A stretch of DNA of 36,621 bases from Acidobacteriaceae bacterium (GTDB lineage Bacteria > Acidobacteriota > Terriglobia > Terriglobales > Acidobacteriaceae), in NCBI GenBank assembly GCA_003159355.1, contig PLPA01000191.1, positions 1-36,621 of the forward strand, written 5' to 3'. The translations under genes and the position numbers were made by a program. The notes beneath the pieces are model-generated. The model made no database searches and was not told where the DNA came from. It worked only from the letters and a program-made list of their open reading frames with translations. Position 1 is the stretch's first letter. Each line of letters starts with the position of its first letter. Below, piece after piece: positions 17,754 to 25,577 of the stretch.

Positions 17754-19567
17754 ATGACCTCCAGTTCTTCTTCAAGCACCTGCAAAGACGCTAGACGCGC
17801 ATAGCGCCCTCTCTTTTGCAAGAGAGTAGAGTGCGTGCCCTCTTCGACGATGCGGCCATGCTTGAGCAGGACGATGCAGTCTGCTTGCATGGCGGTCGCC
17901 ACGCGATGAGTGACCAGAATCGTTGTGCGTTCCGCCATGATGCTCTTGAGATGTTCGAGAATGCGTTGTTCGGTCACCGAGTCCACGCTGGAGAGCGCAT
18001 CGTCCAGGATCAGGATGCGCGGATTCTTGAGGACCGCGCGGGCGATGGCGATGCGCTGCTTTTGGCCTCCGGAGAGCATGATGCCGCGCTCTCCGACGAC
18101 AGTATCGAAGCCCGACGGCAACGCCGCCAGATCGGGATCGAGTCCGGCGATCGTCGCCGCGTTTCCGATCTCTTCTTTGGTTGCGCCATCAACACCGAGC
18201 GCGATGTTTTCCGCAAGGGTCATGCTGAACAGAAAGGTCTCTTGCGGCACGACACCCACCAGCGTTCGCAGAGCCGTCAGCGGAAGTTCGCTGCAATCCA
18301 CGCCGTCAAACGCGATGCTGCCCTCACTCGGATCGAGCGAGCGCGTCAGCAGCTTGACCAGCGTGCTCTTGCCCGATCCAGTTTCGCCGAGAATGGCTAA
18401 AGTGGCCCCGGCGGGAATATCGAGATTGATCGAATCCAGCGCTTTATGTTCGCCAAAGACGACGCTTACCTGGCGCAGCGAAATGCTGGCGGGCGCATGG
18501 TGGACGTTCGTCTGATGAGCGCCATGCGATTCAAGCCACTGGCCGGGATCGATCGAGGGCGCTTCGTCAAAGAGCAGCTTCAACCGTCCCACAGAGGCCA
18601 TGCCGCGTTGCATGATATTGACGACGCGGCCCAGGTTGGAGATGGGGCGCGCGAGCATGGCCATATAGGTTGTGAACAGCACGAAATCGCCTACCTGCAA
18701 GGTTTTTGCAACAACCAGCGCCCCACCGTACCAGAGAACGATGAGCACGGAGATTCCAGTGATAAAGGTCAGCAAGGGGTCCAGCGTACTGCTATAGATT
18801 CCCAGGATGCAGTTGGAGCGCACGTAGGACTGATTCATTCCTTCAAAGCGGTGCTGTTCGGCCTCTTCGCACACAAAGGATCGAACGACACGCGCGCCTG
18901 CAATGGTCTGCTGCACGGCCGCGCTCATGGTGGAAAACTGAGCCTGAATCCGATCAAAGCGCCGCCGGATGATCTTTCCATAGCGCATCAGCAGCAGCAC
19001 GGCAAGGGGCGCGGGAAGCAGTGCGGCGGCGGTCAACCGCCAATTGACTGAGCCAAGAATAACAATCGCCACGGGCAAAGAAATCAGGGACTCAATGAGA
19101 GAGGTGAGTCCCGGACCCAGCATCATGCGTACGGCGTTCAGATCGTTGGTGGCCAAGGCCATCACGTCTCCGGTGCGCGTTCGCCCCCAAAAGGACGCGT
19201 CGAGCCGGAAGAGGTGCTGAAGGAGGTCCCTGCGCATCGCGTATTCGACATTGCGCGAGGTGCCCATCAGGTTGAGGCGCGCAATGGTCTGAAAGGCGGA
19301 GCGGGGGATGGCCACACCAACAATGGCCAAACCGATCCATACAATACCCTCCCGCGCGTTGCCCCTCGAACCTGTCAATGTGTTGATTCCAGCGCGGATC
19401 AGCAACGCAATGGCGGGGGCGACGCTCTCGCGGCCTATCATGCTGAGGCTGCCGAAGAGAAGCGCGCGCGGATAAGCCTTCAGATATGCCCAAACGAAGG
19501 CAAATCGCTGAATAAACGGGACGAAGGCTTCGTCCTGCAGAAATCGGTTGGCTGAGTTTTCCTGCAC
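17750..19567 (-). CDS. ABC exporter half-transporter A (TMD+NBD, Asp in place of the catalytic Glu)
   Basis: LGETGSGKSTLVKLLTRSL, LSGGQKQRIAIARAVLKNPRILILDDALSSVDSVTE, LVTHRVAT. GTG start. Confidence 0.92.
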   Translation of the reverse strand: MQENSANRFLQDEAFVPFIQRFAFVWAYLKAYPRALLFGSLSMIGRESVAPAIALLIRAGINTLTGSRGNAREGIVWIGLAIVGVAIPRSAFQTIARLNLMGTSRNVEYAMRRDLLQHLFRLDASFWGRTRTGDVMALATNDLNAVRMMLGPGLTSLIESLISLPVAIVILGSVNWRLTAAALLPAPLAVLLLMRYGKIIRRRFDRIQAQFSTMSAAVQQTIAGARVVRSFVCEEAEQHRFEGMNQSYVRSNCILGIYSSTLDPLLTFITGISVLIVLWYGGALVVAKTLQVGDFVLFTTYMAMLARPISNLGRVVNIMQRGMASVGRLKLLFDEAPSIDPGQWLESHGAHQTNVHHAPASISLRQVSVVFGEHKALDSINLDIPAGATLAILGETGSGKSTLVKLLTRSLDPSEGSIAFDGVDCSELPLTALRTLVGVVPQETFLFSMTLAENIALGVDGATKEEIGNAATIAGLDPDLAALPSGFDTVVGERGIMLSGGQKQRIAIARAVLKNPRILILDDALSSVDSVTEQRILEHLKSIMAERTTILVTHRVATAMQADCIVLLKHGRIVEEGTHSTLLQKRGRYARLASLQVLEEELEVM

Positions 19568-19573
19568 ATTCAG

Positions 19574-19579
19574 ATATTA
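19574..19579 (-). promoter_or_regulatory. Putative -10 (TAATAT) six nt upstream of the exporter GTG start
   Basis: Minus strand reads TTCGTATACGCAG TAATAT CTGAAT GTG. Confidence 0.35.
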
Positions 19580-19580
19580 C

Positions 19581-19592
19581 TGCGTATACGAA
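19581..19592. promoter_or_regulatory. Near-palindrome TGCGTATACGAA, putative operator O2
   Basis: Matches O1 at 11 of 12 bases; 13 bp upstream of the exporter start codon. Confidence 0.6.
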
Positions 19593-19721
19593 CTAACGTA
19601 TGTAAATATTTCATGTATCGCTGAACGCTTCTGAATGACTGTGGAGTGCGTCGCGTGAAGATAAATGTTTTTTTCATATTGCTGCAACATTCCTGCCGAC
19701 GCGGTGTGCCATTATCTATTC

Positions 19722-19735
19722 ATTCGTACACGAAT
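19722..19735. promoter_or_regulatory. Near-palindrome ATTCGTACACGAAT, putative operator O3
   Basis: Matches the O1 core at 11 of 12 bases; upstream of phnG. Confidence 0.6.
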
Positions 19736-19753
19736 CTATCGCGTCGAAGAGGA

Positions 19754-20314
19754 ATGACCGCAGACGGGATTTGCGTCAGAGGCATTCATCCGCGGGCGAA
19801 CCGGCTGGTTCGGGCGCCTGGGTTGGAAAAGGGGACGGATTCTGGAATGACAGCCAATCTTGTGAACCGAAATTCGCATGAAACGGGAGAACTCGGACTG
19901 GGTCCGGACTACACTCTGTGCGAATGCGAATTGGAGCCATTGAAGCAACTGGTTGCGCGGCTGGAGCGGGCCAGCCAGGTTGAAGTTCGAAAGAGTCCTT
20001 CGGTTTGCCTGACCATGATTCCCGCCGAGGACTCGCTGGAAAAGCAGAAGTTCTTTCTTGGCGAGGCTCTGACGACGGAGTGCGAGGTAGCCGTGGATGG
20101 TCTTCCGGGCTTTGGACTTTGTCTTGGGGACGAACCCGTCCGAGCGTATTGCATCGCCGTGGTGGATGCGCTGTTGCATGGAGATCGCCCTGCTCCCATC
20201 GAGGTCGAAGCGTTTCTTCGCGAGCAGGGTGAGGCGGTTGCCCGCCGCGATCAGGACGAGTTCGATCTGGTGCTCCAGACGCAAGTTGACTTCAAGCTGA
20301 TGGAGGAAGAATGA
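19754..20314 (+). CDS. phnG: PhnG-like C-P lyase subunit (start 19754 or 19847)
   Basis: LEPLKQLVARLERASQVEVRKSPSVCLTMIPAEDSLEKQKFFLGEALTTECEVAVDGLPGFGLCLGDEPVRAYCIAVVDALLHG; PhnG-like position and pattern, divergent. Confidence 0.85.
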   Translation: MTADGICVRGIHPRANRLVRAPGLEKGTDSGMTANLVNRNSHETGELGLGPDYTLCECELEPLKQLVARLERASQVEVRKSPSVCLTMIPAEDSLEKQKFFLGEALTTECEVAVDGLPGFGLCLGDEPVRAYCIAVVDALLHGDRPAPIEVEAFLREQGEAVARRDQDEFDLVLQTQVDFKLMEEE

Positions 20315-20934
20315 GCACTCTGGTAACAGTTCAGCCCTATAACCAAATCTTCGATGGACAGAAGCACTATCGCACCTTGCTGCAATGCACCGCTCGTCCT
20401 GGAACCATTGGCCAGCTCGACGATGCGTTGCTGAATCTTCCATCGCAATTGAACCGCGCTACCGCACTGCTTGCGCTGGCTCTCTTCAGCGGAGACATCT
20501 CATACTATCTGGACGAAAACCAAGCGCAGGCCGCTAATTTTATCCGCAGCGAGACGGCTGCCAAGCCGATCTCCGCCGAGCAAGCGGACTTCCTGATTCT
20601 TACCGACGGAAACCGGCTTGAGGGGCTTCAGCAGGCCAAGCCGGGAACTCTTTCGTTTCCGGATCAAGGCGCTACCGTTGTGTTGCAGGTTTCGGCAATC
20701 TCTCCTGCTCCGCTGGCGGATTCTCTGCGCCTGACGCTGACAGGGCCGGGAATCGAATCTGAAACCGTGGTGTTCGTACTGGGCGCCTGCGAAGAGTTCT
20801 TTGCAACTTTGCGGGAACGCAATGCGGAGTTTCCTTTGGGCGTTGATGTTTTTCTTACATGCGACAGCTTGTCGGCGGGTCCGTGCGTGATGGCTCTGCC
20901 GCGCACTACGCGCGTGCAATGGGAGCGGATATAA
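20311..20934 (+). CDS. phnH: PhnH-like C-P lyase subunit
   Basis: QKHYRTLLQCTARPGTIGQL...GDISYYLDEN...FPDQGATVVLQVSAISPAPLADSLRLTLTGPGIESE...NAEFPLGVDVFLTCDSLSAGPCVMALPRTTRV. ATGA overlap with phnG. Confidence 0.92.
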   Translation: MSTLVTVQPYNQIFDGQKHYRTLLQCTARPGTIGQLDDALLNLPSQLNRATALLALALFSGDISYYLDENQAQAANFIRSETAAKPISAEQADFLILTDGNRLEGLQQAKPGTLSFPDQGATVVLQVSAISPAPLADSLRLTLTGPGIESETVVFVLGACEEFFATLRERNAEFPLGVDVFLTCDSLSAGPCVMALPRTTRVQWERI

Positions 20935-20970
20935 AAGAAGTTTCAACTGGAATGCGGGGATGGTGACGGA

Positions 20971-22137
20971 ATGGGATATGTAGCAGTCAAGGGCGGACAG
21001 GACGCGATCGAAAATGCGATCAAGCTGGTCGACTACTTCCGTTGGAAGGGGCGGACCAAGCCGATCGAACTCGATCAGGCGCGTACCCAAATGCGGCTGG
21101 CAGTGGACAGAGCCATGGGCGAGGGATCGCTCTATGCGCCGGAGCACGCGGCGCTGGCGTTGTTGCAGGTGGAGGGCGATTCCTTCGAGGCGGCCTTTCA
21201 TCTGCGCGCTTATCGGGCCACACTCGAGCGCCGCTACGACGCCGAGATTCTGAATACACGAGAGATGTTTGTGCACCGCCGCATCTCTTCAACCTTCCGC
21301 GATATACCAGGCGGCCAGATACTCGGTCCCACCCGGGATTACTCCTTTCGGCTTCTTAATCCAGCTCTTCTCAATGCCAGCCTCGGTTCCATCGAGAAGT
21401 TTCTCTCCGATCTCCGCGACGAGATCGATCCCAACAAGCTGCATGAGATGACGACCTACAAGAAGGTGATCGATATCTTCCTGAAAGAAGGTCTAATGAG
21501 CAGTCAGGCGCGCCCCGGCGAGGACCGGCGTGTCTTCGATGTAACGCGCGAGGCGATCAAGTTTCCCGTGCCGCGCTCCGCCACGCTACAGATGCTGGCG
21601 CGCGCCGAGACGGGCGCGCTGATGTGCATGGCCTATAGCACCATGCGCGGCTTCGGCATGGCGCATGGAACCGTGGGCGAACTGCGCGTCGGTGAAGTGC
21701 CGGTGCGCGTTGTGGATAAGCGCGGACGGCTGCGTTGCGTGGGCAAGATCAAAGTCTCCGAGGCCGAAATGGTAGGCGGATCCGGTCACGGGCAGGGTGA
21801 GGGTGGCGGTCGCGCGGCAAAAAAGACGGGCGCACCAAGATACTCGATCGGTTATGGCCTCTGTTTTGGGCAAAACGAGACCAAGGCCATCTGCATGGGC
21901 ATGGTTGAAAGCGCGCTGCGCAATCCCAACTCGGATAATCCCGCGAACAATCAGGAGTTTGTTCTCTATCACACCGAAGTGATCGAGGGATATGGATTCA
22001 CCAACCATCTCAAGCTACCGCACTACGTAACTTTCCAGGCAGGCATGGAAGGCGCTCGCAGAGTAGCCCGGAAGAACAGCGATAAGGCAGAACAAGTGAC
22101 CGTAAGCGCGGGCGGCGTGGAGGAAAACAATGATTGA
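20971..22137 (+). CDS. phnI: PhnI-like C-P lyase subunit
   Basis: MGYVAVKGGQDAIENA, LAVDRAMGEGSLYAPEHAALALLQVEGDSFEAAFHLRAYRATL, RRISSTFRDIPGGQILGPTRDYSFRLL, YSIGYGLCFGQNETKA, NHLKLPHYVTFQ. Confidence 0.96.
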   Translation: MGYVAVKGGQDAIENAIKLVDYFRWKGRTKPIELDQARTQMRLAVDRAMGEGSLYAPEHAALALLQVEGDSFEAAFHLRAYRATLERRYDAEILNTREMFVHRRISSTFRDIPGGQILGPTRDYSFRLLNPALLNASLGSIEKFLSDLRDEIDPNKLHEMTTYKKVIDIFLKEGLMSSQARPGEDRRVFDVTREAIKFPVPRSATLQMLARAETGALMCMAYSTMRGFGMAHGTVGELRVGEVPVRVVDKRGRLRCVGKIKVSEAEMVGGSGHGQGEGGGRAAKKTGAPRYSIGYGLCFGQNETKAICMGMVESALRNPNSDNPANNQEFVLYHTEVIEGYGFTNHLKLPHYVTFQAGMEGARRVARKNSDKAEQVTVSAGGVEENND

Positions 22138-23014
22138 AAATCTCAAGTTTCAGCATAGCTTCAACTACGCATACATCGACGAGTTCACCAAGAAAGAGAT
22201 ACGGCGTAAGACACTCAAGGCGGTTTGCATTCCCGGCTATCAGGTTCCTTACTCTTCACCGGAGATGCCGATCTCGCGCGGCTGGGGAACCGGCGGCTTG
22301 CATCTGACGCTCTCTCTGGTAGGACCGGACGATGTGCTGAAGGTGATCGATCAAGGCAGCGACGCCAGCGTGAACGCCTGCAATCTGCGTCTCTTCATCA
22401 AGGAGATGTCCAATTGCGCAGTCACCTTCGATACCGCCGAGGCCACGCTAATTCAGACGCGCCATCGCGTGCCGGAAGAGATTCTTACCGAGAAGCAGAT
22501 TCTAGTTCTCCAGGTGCCGCAGCCGGAGGTTCTTCGCGGCGTTGAGAGGCATGAGGCCAAGACTCGCATAATGCACGGCGAAGCCGATTACGCGAAGATC
22601 TGGGTGACTCTGTATGAAGCCTATGTTAGAAGCGGTACTCTGCGCAACGGCGCCGGCCATCCCATCATGGTCAATGGGCGTTATGTTGCCACGCCGTCTC
22701 CGATTCCGAGCTGGGATGTGCCGAATCTGAATAAGGCTCGCTGCCTCTATCTCTTTGGCGCGGGGCGCGAAAAGCGCATCCATTGCATTCCTCCCTTCAC
22801 CCGCGTCGAACCGCTGGAATTTGAAGATATTCGCTTCAAGGTGGAAGAGTTTGTCGGCGTTCGCTGCTCGACGTCCGGTCAGGACAAGGCGTTCATGGAT
22901 CAGGTCTACGCAGACGACCTGAGCAGCAGTTACGTGATCAACGACAGTAACTTTCTCGACAAACTGCGCAAAGGGCCACGGCCGCCGCAGAAACTCTTTA
23001 CCAATCCCGAATAG
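22130..23014 (+). CDS. phnJ: PhnJ homolog, lacking most radical-SAM/thiyl cysteines
   Basis: FNYAYIDEFTKKEIRRKTLKAVCIPGYQVPYSSPEMPISRGWGTGGLHLTLSLVGPDDVLKVIDQGSDASVNACNLR, LIQTRHRVPEE, YLFGAGREKRIHCIPPFTRVEPLEFED, then RCSTSGQDKAFMDQVYADDLSSSYVINDSNFLDKL. Confidence 0.95.
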   Translation: MIENLKFQHSFNYAYIDEFTKKEIRRKTLKAVCIPGYQVPYSSPEMPISRGWGTGGLHLTLSLVGPDDVLKVIDQGSDASVNACNLRLFIKEMSNCAVTFDTAEATLIQTRHRVPEEILTEKQILVLQVPQPEVLRGVERHEAKTRIMHGEADYAKIWVTLYEAYVRSGTLRNGAGHPIMVNGRYVATPSPIPSWDVPNLNKARCLYLFGAGREKRIHCIPPFTRVEPLEFEDIRFKVEEFVGVRCSTSGQDKAFMDQVYADDLSSSYVINDSNFLDKLRKGPRPPQKLFTNPE

Positions 23015-23016
23015 GA

Positions 23017-23868
23017 ATGAAGGCCGCGATGAATAACAATTGGTTGTTGCGTGTTCGGAATCTGACCAAGATTTATGGTGAAGCTACGCCGGGAGTGCTG
23101 GAGCGTACCGGGCCAAAATTCGATACGAATATCTGCTCCAGGACCGGCGCCGTCGTTGCAGTGAACGGCATCAGCTTCGATCTTTATCCGGGCGAGGTGC
23201 TGGGCGTTGTTGGAGAGAGCGGGTCGGGCAAAAGCACGCTGGTGCAGATGCTTTACTTCGATCAGGAAGTAACTGCGGGCGAGGTAAACTTCAAGCCCAT
23301 CGAGGACGGCAACGTCAACCTCTTCGAGCTTTCCAACCAGAAGAAGCGCTACGTCCGCAATCACTTGATGGGCATGGTCTATCAAAATCCGCGGGATGGG
23401 TTGAACTTCCGCTTTACTTCCGGCGGAAATATCGCCGAGAAGCTGCTTATGGCCAATGTCTTCAACGTAGGCAAGATTCGTATTCGTGGCGCCGACCTGC
23501 TGACCAAGACCGAGGTGCCCATCCAGCGCATGGATGAATCTCCGGCGCGCTTCAGCGGCGGAATGCAGCAGAGGGTGCAGATCGCCAAGGCCATCGCCAA
23601 CAATCCTCCGCTGCTGCTGTTGGACGAGGTGACCAGCGGTCTCGATGTCTCCGTGCAGGCCAAAGTCCTGGACCTGATTCGCGGCCTGCAACAGGATCTT
23701 GGTGTATCGATGATCGTCGTCTCGCACGATCTCGGCGTGATCCGCATGTTGACCGACCGCACCATGGTTCTGAAGCACGGCCAGATCGTCGAACAGGGAC
23801 TGACCGATCAGATTCTGCAAGACCCGCAGCATGGATACACACAGCTTCTGGTCAGTTCGCTGCTCTAG
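23017..23868 (+). CDS. phnK: PhnK-like ABC ATPase
   Basis: LRVRNLTKIYGEATPG..., ISFDLYPGEVLGVVGESGSGKSTLVQML, FSGGMQQRVQIAKAIANNPPLLLLDEVTSGLDVSVQAKVLDLIRGL, SHDLGVIRMLTDRTMVLKHGQIVEQGLTDQILQDPQHGYTQLLVSSLL. Confidence 0.95.
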   Translation: MKAAMNNNWLLRVRNLTKIYGEATPGVLERTGPKFDTNICSRTGAVVAVNGISFDLYPGEVLGVVGESGSGKSTLVQMLYFDQEVTAGEVNFKPIEDGNVNLFELSNQKKRYVRNHLMGMVYQNPRDGLNFRFTSGGNIAEKLLMANVFNVGKIRIRGADLLTKTEVPIQRMDESPARFSGGMQQRVQIAKAIANNPPLLLLDEVTSGLDVSVQAKVLDLIRGLQQDLGVSMIVVSHDLGVIRMLTDRTMVLKHGQIVEQGLTDQILQDPQHGYTQLLVSSLL

Positions 23869-23873
23869 CGAGT

Positions 23874-24629
23874 GTGAGCGCGCAAGGTACGGACAGAGAA
23901 AAAGAGGACAAGATGGGATCGTTATTGGAAATCGTGGACTTGGAAAAACGGTTTGAGTTGCACATCCTCAATGAGAAAGAGATCGATGCTCTGCATGATG
24001 TCTCCTTCGATGTGAAAGAGGGAGAAATCCTCGCACTGACCGGCAAGTCAGGCTCGGGTAAGTCGACTCTGATGAAGTGCATCTATCGGACTTATCTTAC
24101 AACCAGTGGCCGGATGATTTATCGCGATGGACAGGGCGCGGTGATTGATCTGGCATCCGCAACCGAGCATGAGGTTCTGCGGATTCGCAGGACAGAGATG
24201 ACGTATTGCTCACAATTTCTTCAAGTCATTCCGCGCGTGCCGGCAATCGATGTGGTCGCCTCCGGCTTGGTAGCGCGTGGGCGGTCGATCGAAGAAGCGC
24301 GGCGCGCTACCAGCGTATGTTTTGAACGTCTGAGTCTGCCTGCGGAACTCTGGGATGCCTATCCGTCGGTCTTCAGCGGAGGAGAACAGCAGCGCGTGAA
24401 CATTGCCCGCGCCATGATCTCGCGCCCCCGCTTCCTGCTGGTAGATGAACCGACGGCCTCTCTGGACATCACCACGAAGGATGCGGTGATCGATATGCTG
24501 CTCGAACTCAAGCTGGCCGGCACGTCGATCATCCTGATTTCCCACGACGAGCATACATTGCGAAGGATGTCTGACCGTTCGCTGCATCTGGAGAACGGGC
24601 GTCTCAAAGAAGCAGTTGTCTACGCATAA
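23874..24629 (+). CDS. phnL: PhnL-like ABC ATPase (start probably about 23913)
   Basis: VSFDVKEGEILALTGKSGSGKSTLMKCIYRTYLTTSGRMIYRDGQGAVIDLASATEHEVLRIRRTEMTYCSQFLQVIPRVPAIDVVA, FSGGEQQRVNIARAMISRPRFLLVDEPTASLD. Confidence 0.95.
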   Translation: MSAQGTDREKEDKMGSLLEIVDLEKRFELHILNEKEIDALHDVSFDVKEGEILALTGKSGSGKSTLMKCIYRTYLTTSGRMIYRDGQGAVIDLASATEHEVLRIRRTEMTYCSQFLQVIPRVPAIDVVASGLVARGRSIEEARRATSVCFERLSLPAELWDAYPSVFSGGEQQRVNIARAMISRPRFLLVDEPTASLDITTKDAVIDMLLELKLAGTSIILISHDEHTLRRMSDRSLHLENGRLKEAVVYA

Positions 24630-24638
24630 AGGAGAATC

Positions 24639-25571
24639 ATGAAACGCCTGTGGATCTGCTTTGTTGTACTTATTTCGGGAGTCATATTCATTTCTCTGAA
24701 TGGCTGCAAGGCAAGCCATGCTAGTGACGGAAGACCGACGGTTTTGCGTTACGCGTTTATGCCTCAGGTTGAACAGTTAGAGGGTGGTAACCTGCGCACC
24801 GAGCTGATGCGCAATTATCTTCAGAATCAGCTTCATATGCCGGTTGAGATTGTGAAATTGGAAGGATACGCCTCAACCATTGAAGCCATGCGCGCCGAGA
24901 AAATAGATATGTTCTCCGGCAGTTCGCTGACCTATCTCATTGCGGCGCAAAAGGCTGGCGCGGAAGCGATTGCCGCGCGTGGCTTCCCGGACGGCACGCT
25001 GGGCGGATACCGGTCGGTGATCGCGGTGCCCAAAGACAGTCCGATTCACTCCATGCAGGATCTGAAGGCGCACGCCAAGGATACCGTCTTCGCATTTGCC
25101 GAGCCGGCTTCCACCTCTGGATATCTGTACCCTCGCGTTGGACTGCTTGATGCGGGCATCGATCCGGAAAAAGACTTCAAGAAGGTGGTCTTCGCGGGCA
25201 ATCATATCGCCACGATTATGACAGTCAAGTCAGGCAAGGTGGGCGCGGCAGGCTTCATGCTGGGTTACATGACTCGGCTCATCGAAAAACATAAGTTGGC
25301 ACCGGACGATGTGCGCGTGATCTGGACCTCTGATCTGATTCCAAACGGCCCCTACGCAGTTCGTAAAGGTTTGCCCGATCAACTGAAGAAGGATATTCAG
25401 GCTGCGTTGATTGCCATGCCGACCAAAGCCCCGGATGCCTGGGCCAATATCAACAGCTTGTTCCGCACGCCGGCCAGCGGGACTGTGCTTATTCCTGTCA
25501 ACGATGCGACGTATGACGGCTTGAGAAAGTATGCGTCGCAGGTCAAAGACTTTAACTTTGCTGAAAAGTAG
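24639..25571 (+). CDS. phnD: PhnD-like phosphonate ABC transporter substrate-binding lipoprotein
   Basis: Lipobox-like FISLNGCKAS; VLRYAFMPQ; FAFAEPASTSGYLYPRVGLLDAGIDPEKDFKKVVFAGNHIATIMTVKSGKVGAAGFM. Confidence 0.92.
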   Translation: MKRLWICFVVLISGVIFISLNGCKASHASDGRPTVLRYAFMPQVEQLEGGNLRTELMRNYLQNQLHMPVEIVKLEGYASTIEAMRAEKIDMFSGSSLTYLIAAQKAGAEAIAARGFPDGTLGGYRSVIAVPKDSPIHSMQDLKAHAKDTVFAFAEPASTSGYLYPRVGLLDAGIDPEKDFKKVVFAGNHIATIMTVKSGKVGAAGFMLGYMTRLIEKHKLAPDDVRVIWTSDLIPNGPYAVRKGLPDQLKKDIQAALIAMPTKAPDAWANINSLFRTPASGTVLIPVNDATYDGLRKYASQVKDFNFAEK

Positions 25572-25577
25572 GCTTCC

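Noticed and set aside
22865-22960. A frameshift as the explanation for the missing PhnJ cysteines
   Set aside because: Family similarity continues in the same frame on both sides (AFMDQVYADD and VINDSNF align with SYLDEVVLDD and VCSDTDY), so substitutions fit better. Raw-read verification is still advisable.
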